Assembly (NCBI GenBank): GCA_947468665.1
Contig: CANILH010000010.1
Span: 1-61,134, forward strand
From: Oligoflexales bacterium
GTDB lineage: Bacteria > Bdellovibrionota_B > Oligoflexia > Oligoflexales > RGVZ01
DNA length: 61,134 nt
Direction of reading: 5' to 3'
Made by a program: the position numbers and the translations under genes. Below, in pieces: positions 18,501 through 26,467 of this stretch. Numbering within the stretch: the first letter of the stretch is position 1; every line of letters starts with the position of its first letter. The notes under the pieces were generated by a model. The model was not told the origin of the DNA. It did not search any database and worked only from the letters and a program-made list of their open reading frames with translations.

Positions 18501-19646
18501 GAAGTCAAAGGTGACTGCTTTGTCGAGTTTTATTTTACCGGCGCCGCGGGCGACGGTAGTGTCGCCGAGTTTGACACTGGTATTACTCAGTTGGAATTGG
18601 TCGAAGTCGACCGCGAAGTCAGTCTCGGTCTCATAAAGCCTGAAGTCAAAAAACCGCGCGTCGCGGCTTTTGATATGACCGCTGCTGGAAAAATGCGCGT
18701 TTTTTTTGGATGTAACGGGGATCGTCACCAATGTCGCCGCCTGACCCGAGAAAGTGCCGCGGTTTCCAGAAATGTCAAGAAATGACCCGATAATACTCAT
18801 GTCGCCGATAAGATTCTCAGAGTCGAGTCGGAGTTGAACCTCTTGGATGACGTTGTTCTTTTTGTCGGTCAGGATCTTGCTGCTCAATTTCCCGTTTAAA
18901 TTCAGTCGCGGTGAGCTCAACTCAAGCTTTCTTGTCTTGAACTCATTGTCACTCATTACTCCTCTTAACTTCAAATGGCCGCCCTCAAGGTATGAGCTTG
19001 TCAGGTCCGTTAAAGAGGTGTGGGTTGAGTCGATATCAATGTTGAAAGACTTCCAGTCGTGAATCTCGAGGTCAAGATTCAGGCCATCCGCCGTGATTTT
19101 TGTGACCTCCGCGGGATCTTGATTCGAGTTCACGGATACACCTGGAAGCGTGGCCTGAACCGTCGCGTTTGATATCCTGAGACTGGAAAGTGGCGGAGGG
19201 CGGACTGGGGGCCACACAGGCGCTGTTTCGTGTTGTTCTGTCGCTGTATAGTTCAAGTTTTTTAACGCCGCCATGAATTTAGCAGGTGGCGGCCAGGTTA
19301 AACTCAGATCCTTGAGCTCAAGGTCACCCATTTGCGGACGAGCCATGAAAATTGACCAAACAGACGCTTTAAATGAGAGCGTGGAAATGGAAATTAGGTC
19401 AGTTTCCTCGTTATTATCCGTCATCCCAGTGACTTTGATTCCGTAGATATTAATGGCGGGGGGGAGAAGCTCAACCTTCATGCTTTGGTATTCCGCGTGG
19501 ATCGGTAGCTTTTTGAGGATCTGCTCATTCAGGTAAAAATTAACCAGGCTATGGGTGTATGGGTTGTCGATGATTAAATTGCCGACGTAAAGACCCGACA
19601 TCAGAACGATGATGGCTATTACGAGTCTGTTGTGCCGGCGCTTCAT
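15429..19646 (-). CDS. tamB: TamB-type translocation and assembly module protein (DUF490)
   Basis: 1405 residues, typical for TamB. There is one N-terminal membrane anchor (residues 8-27), then a very long beta-strand-rich periplasmic region of AsmA/TamB type, and the conserved TamB C-terminal domain, roughly the last 350 residues (for example R-G-L-I-N-F-D-D-P-V). It bridges inner and outer membrane and partners TamA in moving phospholipid or barrel proteins. I chose the ATG at 19646 because AGGA stands 6 bases before it; another ATG two codons earlier overlaps the ribosome site. It lies 17 bases after the AAA ATPase gene, and its last ~86 bases are shared with the start of tamA. The order tamB-tamA is the reverse of E. 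coli. Confidence 0.9.
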   Translation of the reverse strand: MKRRHNRLVIAIIVLMSGLYVGNLIIDNPYTHSLVNFYLNEQILKKLPIHAEYQSMKVELLPPAINIYGIKVTGMTDNNEETDLISISTLSFKASVWSIFMARPQMGDLELKDLSLTWPPPAKFMAALKNLNYTATEQHETAPVWPPVRPPPLSSLRISNATVQATLPGVSVNSNQDPAEVTKITADGLNLDLEIHDWKSFNIDIDSTHTSLTDLTSSYLEGGHLKLRGVMSDNEFKTRKLELSSPRLNLNGKLSSKILTDKKNNVIQEVQLRLDSENLIGDMSIIGSFLDISGNRGTFSGQAATLVTIPVTSKKNAHFSSSGHIKSRDARFFDFRLYETETDFAVDFDQFQLSNTSVKLGDTTVARGAGKIKLDKAVTFDFKLAPTNLPFKDLLGIFNVNFDVLNFNLTSPSLSITGTGDPFKMSVVSSASLSDFSTPSVEYDHKRHPESPQCEMDLDLRIDPKELTFSKASGDCHIVGTDTRPGKFPLNISGFSGFSTKRGMNLILSSDAFNPAPLTYFAQASLEGGGKMKTTVHGPYDHIKVDVGTTLQNTIIGSTPVGTLSADIAIDDGVVSWTDVLIATPNGGRINSSKGSLQLNPDLDVEFDVSAKMIDHGLIGSAIRDMSNDTSSAAFVVKSLDGHFKGPVLRPLRWQGIATVDLENIQDRQNIYAKSLKGSVTGTETGYATENLSARLAGARVDIKATHSWDNAAAGSNFLSGLGLSPSDRIEIAAKMAAIPNAGDEIKLLPVLGKIAADNGISAQISGDAKFSGTLTKQTGIARLQLSKSKILNAPVSNIVSTIVVDGSNLDIMAEQGGSALKARVHMDVGDPTIPFNWYIAAKNADFRPWLPEGMSQDARNYAYLSATWNLRGTFQKWWESKGELEFKDLRLRYYSPTSRSGQRIDFRSAYPSRIYFDGKDWTIADNQPVTITSSVGEIRVGLKDHRPPSQIGLTIDGKVDVEALRLFTAGIETASGTIALKGGIKGSIENPNVDITVKNNTDGVGASDINLGFTGFRPSFQNIDLDATVKYNGINVRKLNANKGNGSIQSSGFLARPGSGEETDFTVNLDNASFLYPFPIVKYFDSSLDGHIKISGVGRPWNAAGRILIRKARSNRDVDIREAIVESLRSQSAVDSTESISPLMNLDISIAADKSIAFSSRSGQAQLSADLRVGGTNITPSILGMVDVPKGRFFYKRDFEIKRGLINFDDPVKADPALDISATSDVSSYRVGINITGRASAPSIDFTIDPPTRPDGTALSKMEIIGLLSRGSLSNTQSSQGSSESAAAAEALNLLAGQVEDTVQKIFDLSGQNVIKQVYIDTYADVEGQPVARFNLPLNIAEDFDVILKVDKSNVNVSSEYSLHDSISVTGGIESSNDQGGTGSKATGTPADTGVDLKFKFAFP

Positions 19647-19663
19647 GATCATTCCTAGTGAGG

Positions 19664-20512
19664 TCAGGATTTTTTGGGTGGCGCGAGGAGATCGTCAATT
19701 CTGGCTTTGCTCGCTTCTGTATGGGTCCGTTTCTTTTTTTCCTCCCGCGTCTTAGCTGGGGAATCTGTTGGCGGAATGCGGTTTCTGGACAATTTGTGCC
19801 CTAGCGCCTCAGCCATTAGACGAATCCCGTGAATTGGTGTTCCTTCCGCCTCTCGCGCGATAGCCTCGATTTTAGCGCCTGGGATTTGGCGTACAGGCAA
19901 ATCAACCTGCCGGAGCTTTGTCTCGAGATACTCGATCAGCTGTATCTCGGTAAATCCCGGGAGCCGGGAAATCAAAAGCAGCCGATTCGCTGTCACCGGG
20001 TTGGCCGCGAGATGGAGTGAGCGTGATTCCCCGCAGCAAACCAGAATGGAGAGCTTTAGCTCGCACGCATCCGCCAGATTCAGCATAGCGCCAATGTCAT
20101 CGGCTAAATGCTCCTCGCGAATGAGGTCGCCGGAGTCGACACAGATCAGGATTGGGCGCGCCGTCTCAGCGAGTGCCGCCATGCGCGCCTGAACTCCAGC
20201 GACATCTTTGCTGTCGCTTGAAAGCCAAGGCGTGATCGCCTCCAATAGCCAGCCAGGCTTCGTGGAGGGTGCGGCAGGCGCAATGTGAAGAGTGTCCATC
20301 GCGGTTTTGACCCGCTCCCGCAGTAGTTTTATGAACGTTGTTTTTCCGGCGCCCTCCGGGCCAAATACGCACATCAGGGCGTTCGCCGCGCAGGCAAGAT
20401 TCGTGATGTCGCCGATGAGTCGCTCCCATTGTGGCAATATCCGCTCTTCCCCGTGGGGTGTACGCGAGAACAATTTTCCGATCACCGCGCTGTCGGCGGA
20501 CAGGGTGGTCAT
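19664..20512 (-). CDS. AAA ATPase of the ExeA/GspA type
   Basis: 282 residues. Walker A G-P-E-G-A-G-K-T-T at 51-59; Walker B strand I-L-I-C-V-D-S near residue 120. It is followed by a sensor region and an arginine-containing A-N-R-L-L-L-I-S-R-L-P-G-F pattern as in ExeA/TniB-type ATPases. The C terminus is Lys-rich (E-E-K-K-K-R). No peptidoglycan-binding domain or membrane segment is present, unlike GspA. It overlaps the upstream receiver/TPR gene by 4 bases (ATGA) and precedes tamB by 17 bases. Translation is thus coupled, and a role in controlling TamB/TamA placement is possible but unproven. Confidence 0.75.
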   Translation of the reverse strand: MTTLSADSAVIGKLFSRTPHGEERILPQWERLIGDITNLACAANALMCVFGPEGAGKTTFIKLLRERVKTAMDTLHIAPAAPSTKPGWLLEAITPWLSSDSKDVAGVQARMAALAETARPILICVDSGDLIREEHLADDIGAMLNLADACELKLSILVCCGESRSLHLAANPVTANRLLLISRLPGFTEIQLIEYLETKLRQVDLPVRQIPGAKIEAIAREAEGTPIHGIRLMAEALGHKLSRNRIPPTDSPAKTREEKKKRTHTEASKARIDDLLAPPKKS

Positions 20513-21501
20513 GACGCTTTGGTTCCTGTTTTTTTCTGGACTGTTTCCGCTGCCAGAGCCATATCTATTCCGTCCCAGTAGTCAGCGATCTTACGGACTA
20601 GATTTTTGGGCAGTCTGACGATCTCCATGGAGTCCTGCTTGCCGTCAGCGACGATTAACCGGGCCAGATAGGATTCTACCATGCTGTTTCCTGGGCGTTT
20701 CTCGTGCCACTCACGCAGGACTTTCAGTGCGTCTGAGACCTGGCCGCAGGCCAAGTTCGCCGACGCAATATCGAAATTAAACGCGGACGAGCCGGGAACG
20801 ACACCGCGAAGTTTTATTAGATAGCGAAGCGCGAGTTGGGGGATTCTGGCCGACATATAGAACCAGGCGCATATGGCCAGGACCGCTGGATTGGTGGCGT
20901 GGTCCTTGAAAGTTCTCAGAACCTTCTTACCGGCCTCTTTGTATTGACCTTCCGCGATCATCATCTGCAGTAGCGCCGAAAACGCGTAGGGAAGGGAGAC
21001 GTCGTCAAAACAGAGTCTGTTCAGAATCGTCATGCGTTTTTCTTGAGACTCCTTTCCCGCTAAGTAAGACACCCTTCGCAGGGCAATCATAACGGGCTTC
21101 TCCCAGATTTTGATCATTCGATTGAAGGCGGGAATAAAATTATTGGGGCGTAGTGGTTTTACCGCAACAGTGACCTTGAATATTTTCTCGTAGACGTGCT
21201 GCTCCTGGGTGTTTTCATCCTGAATGAGCACGAGTGTCGGAGTCAGGCGGACACGGGGGTCTTTTAAAAGAATCCTCATTGTCTCGTTAATGGGCGAGGA
21301 TGGTGATTCGATTACTATGATACATTCGGCATTGCCGTTATTGACGAGCTCAATGGCCGCACGTGGACTGCACGGAGGCATTTCAACCTTCCAGCCATTC
21401 GCACGCACCAACTCTCTGATCAGGAGATGTAAATGACTCTCCTCGCTGACAACGATGGCCCTTTTATTTGGCCAAAGACGGTTGCCTCGTTCCTGCGTCA
21501 T
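20509..21501 (-). CDS. Pseudo-receiver plus TPR-like protein
   Basis: 330 residues. Residues 13-125 have the fold pattern of a response-regulator receiver: acidic E20/E21 after strand 1, a strand I-I-V-I at 61-64, and the conserved Lys115-Pro116. The phosphorylated Asp after strand 3 is replaced by Glu65, so it probably cannot be switched by phosphorylation. Residues 150-310 form helical TPR-like repeats (A-L-K-V-L-R-E-W-H). It is the first gene of the run to tamA. A related architecture occurs at 30331-31620. It has no DNA-binding domain, so it likely acts through protein contacts, perhaps with the coupled ATPase. Confidence 0.7.
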   Translation of the reverse strand: MTQERGNRLWPNKRAIVVSEESHLHLLIRELVRANGWKVEMPPCSPRAAIELVNNGNAECIIVIESPSSPINETMRILLKDPRVRLTPTLVLIQDENTQEQHVYEKIFKVTVAVKPLRPNNFIPAFNRMIKIWEKPVMIALRRVSYLAGKESQEKRMTILNRLCFDDVSLPYAFSALLQMMIAEGQYKEAGKKVLRTFKDHATNPAVLAICAWFYMSARIPQLALRYLIKLRGVVPGSSAFNFDIASANLACGQVSDALKVLREWHEKRPGNSMVESYLARLIVADGKQDSMEIVRLPKNLVRKIADYWDGIDMALAAETVQKKTGTKAS

Positions 21502-21596
21502 TTAGTACCTCGTATGGCGGTGGTTTCGCGTAAACTATCTATTTGTTATTATAGGTCTTCTTTTGATCACAGGTAAGTGTCATGGAGTAAGTCTTG

Positions 21597-22535
21597 ATGT
21601 CGTTTAGTGTCAATTTTTTGACGTCGTCGTCATCCGGTTGGATCGCCAGCTTAGGTGCCGCCATCGCGTGGTCATTCTCGGTTACTATATACAGGACATG
21701 GGGTGTTGGAAGGTCGCCAAGATGGCTGATCTTGTTCAAGGGATTAATAGCGTTAGGTCTTTTTGGGGTCACGTCCCTATTAACGCGGTCAGATGAGGCG
21801 CTTTCAAATTCGGCTGTTGTCACGCTCGCGTGGAGCGGTGTGATTGGCATTTTGGTTGGAGATTGGGCTTTTTTTTCTGCTCTAATGCGTCTTGGCGGCA
21901 CATTGACCTCGACCATTCAATGCCTCGCGCCCCCCATGACGGCGATTTTGGCCTGGCTGTTCCTGGGCGAAAGTCTTGAGATGAGGCAAGTTGCGGGATT
22001 GACTGTAACCTCAGCCTGTCTCGCGGTTCTCGTGTTTTTTGAGGCGAGAAAATCCGGTCGGGTTAATCAGGCCGGAACTAAGGCGGTTAGTGGTTCGCGG
22101 CGTATATTTTTTGGAGGCGTTGCCCTGGCGGTGATCGCGGCAATGTCGCAAGCCACAGGCGCCGTTGTCGCAAAACCAGCGTTAAATGGGCTTTCTCCAT
22201 TTGTAGCGGCGTCGCTCCGACTGTGGTTTCCGGTGTCAATTTTATTTGTTTGGGAAATGGTTAATCAAGGGGGAATTCTCAAGGCCGTAAGGGGGATTAC
22301 GAGCGGGGGCGGGATTGCCATGCTGGCGGTCGCCGGATTCACGGGCACCTTTCTGGGGTTGACGATGATGATGTATGGAATGGCACACGCGCCATTAGGC
22401 GTGGCTTTGGCGCTCAATTCGACCTATCCGGTCTGGATTTTGTTATGGGAGTGGGTTTCGGGGAAATCCAGTCTTGGGGTACGAGGTTCGCTTTTGGTTT
22501 TGGGCAGCGTCTCAGGAATTTGGCTTATGATCTAG
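21597..22535 (+). CDS. EamA/DMT-family transporter
   Basis: 312 residues with ten hydrophobic segments arranged as two EamA repeats (about 12-145 and 165-310). Family hallmarks include A-P-P-M-T-A-I-L-A-W-L-F-L-G-E-S at the end of repeat 1 and A-L-N-S-T-Y-P-V-W in repeat 2. Members export metabolites or amino acids across the inner membrane; the substrate cannot be predicted. I chose the ATG at 21597, with GGAG 8 bases before it; a TTG codon directly upstream is possible. Confidence 0.88.
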   Translation: MSFSVNFLTSSSSGWIASLGAAIAWSFSVTIYRTWGVGRSPRWLILFKGLIALGLFGVTSLLTRSDEALSNSAVVTLAWSGVIGILVGDWAFFSALMRLGGTLTSTIQCLAPPMTAILAWLFLGESLEMRQVAGLTVTSACLAVLVFFEARKSGRVNQAGTKAVSGSRRIFFGGVALAVIAAMSQATGAVVAKPALNGLSPFVAASLRLWFPVSILFVWEMVNQGGILKAVRGITSGGGIAMLAVAGFTGTFLGLTMMMYGMAHAPLGVALALNSTYPVWILLWEWVSGKSSLGVRGSLLVLGSVSGIWLMI

Positions 22536-22608
22536 GTATTAGGGCGCAGGAGATAGTAGAATATTCCTTAGGTGGCCTATGTCCATACCTCATTGGGGAG
22601 ATACTTAA

Positions 22609-24201
22609 ATGCGAGTTTTAAATTTTCGCGTGTTGATCAACGTGTTCACGGTCTCAGCGTTGCTTTTTGCTTGCGGTAGCCGCCGGCGTGATTACGGCGC
22701 GGTGGCGGCCAGCACTGCTACTGAGCAAGCCTTTCTGAATGCGGCGACTGAAAATCATATTCCCGTCCGACTTATGATGGCGGTTGGTTTCATGGAAAGC
22801 CGCCTTCGTGACGAACGCAGCTCGGCCTCATATCAATTTGATGGCCGCGCTGTTTCTCTTGCACCGGCTAAAGGGGAGAGCGCGTTTGGTGTCAGCTTCT
22901 CCGATCTGGGTCTTAGCGATAATGGACAGGCGGGTCTCTCTGAGCAGATCGCCGCGTACGGACGTTTCATTAAGTCAAAAGTTGGAAGCGATGCTTTGCC
23001 GGCTAACGCTGTAACCGCGGAAGAAAAAATGCGCTGGACCTGGAAACTCGCCGGCGTTCATAGCGGCGAGGGTGCCAAAAGAAATTTAATGGCCATTTTC
23101 TCCCGTGAAATTATGGAAACGTTGAATACCGGATTCTCAGTCCAGTCAGCCGACGGTGTGATCGCTCATCTTGATAAAGAGCCAGCTCCCCTTAAAGACG
23201 AGGATTTCCCAGAAAATGTGCGCCAGGATCTTATGCTTGATGTTTATCACTCCGATATTCGCTCCGCGTATCTGTTTTCACTGGCTAAAAGCGGTCATGG
23301 TGACGTGGTGAATCATCCCACCAGGATTGAAGTGATTCATTGTCCCTTTATCCTGTCAACCTGCCTCCAGATGCAGGAAACGGCGTCTACAGACTCGACT
23401 CCCTTCGGTGCTCACTATGTCATTCCCGGGAGGAGTGACAGCACTGTTCCAGGTATTTTGCAGTTCCTTCATCACGACGAAACGGCGTCCCTGATTGGCA
23501 TTGATGGCAAACCAGAGGTCGTGAAAGACAGGATTATCATCATGCTGGCCGGTTCAAGCGGTCGCTATCTTGATGGTCAAAGAACCTTCGCTGATCCCAT
23601 GTGGATGACGGATTTTCAATTGCGTTTATTAGGCGCCGCGATTTCTGAGATCTGCAGCGCGATTTCCCGCTCGGATGGTGTAGACCGCGCGCAGTGTATG
23701 ACCTTCGGCGGCACCTCCGGGATCTCGTTCAGGACCCAGGCAGGCGACGCCTACTTGTGGGGGGACATTCCGGATTTCGATGAAACGATCATCGCTCCAT
23801 ACCTTACCGGCGCTGATGGTGTGTCTGCTACTACCACCCTGACTCTCACCCCCGACACCGTCCAGACCGCCGGGACACCTTTCCGCCTGACTGTGGGATT
23901 TCAGTCGATAGCCCGCAGGCTTGAGCTCGAGCGACTCGTGCGCTGCGCGACTCCTGATCACCGAGTGGTTTGGGAGCCTGTTGATCAGCAGCAAGTCCTT
24001 TCTGTCACGCAATACGCGTTCAATGACAATGTATGGTACGACGCGGGTCCAAACGGTACAGGCGACCAATTTTTCCGCGTGAAGGCGACTGGTGATGCCG
24101 GAAAATTTCTCGGTTGGTCCACCAGACTCGTGCAGTCCCGGGGCTTTGACAAAACATGGGTCCCAGTAGCCAGCAAGTACTGCCTGCGAAATGGAACCTG
24201 A
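22609..24201 (+). CDS. Lipoprotein with a lytic-transglycosylase-like N-terminal region
   Basis: 530 residues. Lipobox at L-L-F-A-Cys22. Residues 38-180 resemble soluble lytic transglycosylases: a helix I-P-V-R-L-M-M-A-V-G-F-M-E-S-R-L with the catalytic-type Glu-Ser, followed by a region around the aromatic pair W-T-W. The remainder (about 230-530) is of unknown type and includes H-Y-V-I-P-G-R, L-H-H-D-E and a late beta-rich segment. Peptidoglycan cleavage on the periplasmic side is the likely role, by analogy only. It is transcribed alone and converges on the next gene with a 15-base gap. Confidence 0.6.
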   Translation: MRVLNFRVLINVFTVSALLFACGSRRRDYGAVAASTATEQAFLNAATENHIPVRLMMAVGFMESRLRDERSSASYQFDGRAVSLAPAKGESAFGVSFSDLGLSDNGQAGLSEQIAAYGRFIKSKVGSDALPANAVTAEEKMRWTWKLAGVHSGEGAKRNLMAIFSREIMETLNTGFSVQSADGVIAHLDKEPAPLKDEDFPENVRQDLMLDVYHSDIRSAYLFSLAKSGHGDVVNHPTRIEVIHCPFILSTCLQMQETASTDSTPFGAHYVIPGRSDSTVPGILQFLHHDETASLIGIDGKPEVVKDRIIIMLAGSSGRYLDGQRTFADPMWMTDFQLRLLGAAISEICSAISRSDGVDRAQCMTFGGTSGISFRTQAGDAYLWGDIPDFDETIIAPYLTGADGVSATTTLTLTPDTVQTAGTPFRLTVGFQSIARRLELERLVRCATPDHRVVWEPVDQQQVLSVTQYAFNDNVWYDAGPNGTGDQFFRVKATGDAGKFLGWSTRLVQSRGFDKTWVPVASKYCLRNGT

Positions 24202-24216
24202 GATCTCTCTCGGGTA

Positions 24217-24567
24217 TTAGGGCCAGAGTAGGTACTGGTTTCGCTCAGGAAGGCGCTCCGGAGTGAGTCCGTCCCGCATTGCTTTTTTCTCTTTTAGCAG
24301 CATGTCATATTGACTGATGAACGTTACCTGCCCGGCGGCGTTCTCGACTTTTAGGGTATTCGGCTGTCTGGGGCTTACTCCAACAACGGTTAGCACATCG
24401 CCATCTTTGAAGTCATCACTGTGTTTGCGTGTGAGTTCCACCTGGTCCGTCGGCATCGCGTCGTGCAGCTTAGGCGGCGGGACGCGTCTTATTTTTTGTT
24501 GAACACCATCGGCATCAACATACGAGACGATATATGGTTTGCGATCAAACTGGACAGGATCAGCCAT
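24217..24567 (-). CDS. Small conserved-looking cytoplasmic protein of unknown function
   Basis: 116 residues from an ATG at 24567. It has no signal peptide and is beta-rich and polar (V-G-V-S-P-R-Q-P-N-T-L-K-V-E-N then F-I-S-Q-Y-D-M). The D-G-D-V-L-T-V-V-G-V pattern suggests a small barrel of the OB or SH3 sort, but I cannot name it. The open frame extends 30 codons upstream, but those codons run through a perfect hairpin and lack a ribosome site, so I take the internal ATG. The only ribosome-site-like bases (AAGGGGG) lie in the 3' arm of that hairpin. Confidence 0.55.
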   Translation of the reverse strand: MADPVQFDRKPYIVSYVDADGVQQKIRRVPPPKLHDAMPTDQVELTRKHSDDFKDGDVLTVVGVSPRQPNTLKVENAAGQVTFISQYDMLLKEKKAMRDGLTPERLPERNQYLLWP

Positions 24568-24572
24568 AAAAC

Positions 24573-24600
24573 GAAAGCCCCCTTTCTCAAGGAGGCTTTC
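24573..24600 (-). promoter_or_regulatory. Hairpin with GAGA tetraloop directly before a start codon
   Basis: On the minus strand GAAAGCCTCCTT, loop GAGA, AAGGGGGCTTTC: a 12-bp stem with one G-U pair and a GNRA loop, then GTTTT and the ATG of the 116-residue protein. It can serve as terminator of the zinc-ribbon gene upstream. It also buries the AAGGGGG ribosome site of the next gene. Confidence 0.7.
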
Positions 24601-24702
24601 GGAATTTACCAAGTCAAATATAAGGTAAAAATTGCCGGGGTACATTTGGTCAATCACGAAAAATATTTCGCTTCCACCAATAATCCCGGGTGGATTGAAC
24701 CG

Positions 24703-24939
24703 TTAGATAATCTCACGTCCGGCGATAAATCCAGTGCTACGGGTGTTGCATCCGCAGGTCCGGTTACCTGCTGACTCGAACATTGTGCCGCAGGCGATAC
24801 ATGCGCGAACTTTGATCCTGATCGGAGAAAGATTGGCGAGGCGTCGCGCGTGATTCTTAAGCTCAATGTCTTTGACAACAGATGGTGGTAGTTTTTTAAC
24901 CTTGTTGCCGACCGCGTCGGTAGTGGTTTCGAATTCCAT
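24703..24939 (-). CDS. Small zinc-ribbon-like protein
   Basis: 78 residues with a very strong ribosome site (AGGAGG, 7 bases before the ATG). Four cysteines form a C-x2-C...C-x-C arrangement (Cys47, 50, 62, 64) that should bind one zinc ion. The N-terminal half is Lys-rich, with V-V-K-D-I-E-L-K-N-H-A-R-R-L. Such small basic zinc ribbons often touch nucleic acid or ribosomes, but no family is recognised. Divergent from the phosphorylase gene; the shared 193-base AT-rich region holds a palindrome. Confidence 0.7.
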   Translation of the reverse strand: MEFETTTDAVGNKVKKLPPSVVKDIELKNHARRLANLSPIRIKVRACIACGTMFESAGNRTCGCNTRSTGFIAGREII

Positions 24940-25091
24940 GCAAAAACCTCCTGTGAGAACCTGATTAAACTCTTACCAAATTATTTAGTGGGAACAAATA
25001 AACTCGAAGCTTAAAAAACAAGTTCCCTAGCCCAAAATAGGGGCGTAAAATACACTGAGGTGTCTATTTTTGTCAATGTTTTAATAGATTT

Positions 25092-25106
25092 CTTAGAATT
25101 TCTAAG
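25092..25106. promoter_or_regulatory. 15-bp palindrome upstream of the nucleoside phosphorylase gene
   Basis: CTTAGAA-T-TTCTAAG, a perfect inverted repeat ending 26 bases before the ATG, within a very AT-rich stretch containing TTGTCA and TATAGA elements. It is the right size and place for a repressor operator; the binding protein is unknown. Confidence 0.45.
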
Positions 25107-25132
25107 ATTTTATAGATATTTCAGGAACTTCC

Positions 25133-26437
25133 ATGACCATGCTTCCCCAGGAGATCATCCGTAAAAAGCGGCTAGGACTTGTTTTAGCCAAATCTGAGAT
25201 CGAGGTCTTTTTTGGCGGGCTCCTCCGGGGCGATGTAGCTGACTACCAGGTATCAGCGATGCTTATGGCGATCGTACTCAAGGGAATGACCCGAGATGAG
25301 GCGACTGCCCTGACTCTGACGATGCGCGACTCCGGTCGGGTTTTGAGATGGCCGGGAAACCAGGTTGAGATTGTTGATAAACACAGTACTGGCGGAGTCG
25401 GGGATAAAACCAGTCTGATTATTTTGCCTTTATGTGTGCTGGAGGGGCTTAAGGTTCCCATGATCGCGGGGCGCGGACTTGGTCACACGGGTGGCACACT
25501 GGATAAATTGGAGTCCATTTCCGGTATGAATGTTTTTCCATCTCCCGATGGCGCCATTCGTTTGTTGTCTCAGAATGGTGGCGTGTTCATGGGGCAGACC
25601 GAGGAGATAGCTCCGCTTGATAAGCGTCTTTACGCGATGCGTGACGTCACCGACACCGTTGAGAGTGTGCCGCTCATTACGGCGTCAATTCTCAGTAAGA
25701 AACTGGCGGAGGGAATTGGTGGGCTGGTAATGGACGTAAAATTCGGCTCCGGTGCATTTATGCGGGAAAAAAGCGACGCGCTCGCCTTGGCTGAGTCAAT
25801 CGCCGCCGTTGGATCAGCAAGTGGTCTTAGTATACGCTGCGCTTTGACAGACATGGGTAGCCCGCTCGGTGACCGCGCGGGAAACAGCCTTGAGATTGAG
25901 GAGTCCGTGGAAATTCTAAAGGGACGAGGACCCAGCTCGACACGTGATCTTTCCATTGATCTGGCCGTTGAGATGGTCTTGCTGGCCCGTCCGGGATGCA
26001 GTCGTGATGAGACGCGGCAGCGACTCGCTGCGCACCTTTCCTCAGGTCGCGCGTATGAGACCTTCGCAAAAGTCATTGCGGCTCAGGGCGGTGATGTCAG
26101 ACAGATTGAGAACACCAGTTTATTGCCTCAGTCGGCCGTCAGGATTGAAGTGCGCGCCGCGGAAGGCGGTGTTGTCGCAGGCTGTGATGTCCGGGAGCTT
26201 GGGCTCGCTATTATCGAGTTGGGAGGCGGCCGCCTGAAATCTTCCGATAAAATCAATCCAGCTGTCGGGCTATCAAAATTAAAGAGGGTTGGTGAAAGTG
26301 TTGGGCGGGGCGACCTTCTCGCCATGATCCACGCGGATAGCAAGGACTTGGCAGAGCGGGTGGCAACCCGTGTGTCGAGAGCCTACAGCGTCGGCTCCTC
26401 GGCTACGCCTGAGCCATTGATTTGGCGTATCATATAA
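25133..26437 (+). CDS. deoA: Thymidine/pyrimidine-nucleoside phosphorylase
   Basis: 434 residues, normal for the family. The signature K-H-S-T-G-G-V-G-D-K-T-S lies at 83-94, followed by A-G-R-G-L-G-H-T-G-G-T-L-D-K-L-E. It cleaves thymidine, deoxyuridine or uridine with phosphate to base and (deoxy)ribose-1-phosphate in the cytoplasm. All three domains are present (helical, alpha/beta, and the C-terminal domain starting near 345). AGGA lies 7 bases before the ATG. It is followed after 30 bases by hpt, forming a small nucleoside-salvage unit. Whether it is DeoA or the broader Pdp type cannot be settled by eye. Confidence 0.93.
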   Translation: MTMLPQEIIRKKRLGLVLAKSEIEVFFGGLLRGDVADYQVSAMLMAIVLKGMTRDEATALTLTMRDSGRVLRWPGNQVEIVDKHSTGGVGDKTSLIILPLCVLEGLKVPMIAGRGLGHTGGTLDKLESISGMNVFPSPDGAIRLLSQNGGVFMGQTEEIAPLDKRLYAMRDVTDTVESVPLITASILSKKLAEGIGGLVMDVKFGSGAFMREKSDALALAESIAAVGSASGLSIRCALTDMGSPLGDRAGNSLEIEESVEILKGRGPSSTRDLSIDLAVEMVLLARPGCSRDETRQRLAAHLSSGRAYETFAKVIAAQGGDVRQIENTSLLPQSAVRIEVRAAEGGVVAGCDVRELGLAIIELGGGRLKSSDKINPAVGLSKLKRVGESVGRGDLLAMIHADSKDLAERVATRVSRAYSVGSSATPEPLIWRII

Positions 26438-26467
26438 TATCGTGACATCTAGAAGGAGCCTTTGACT

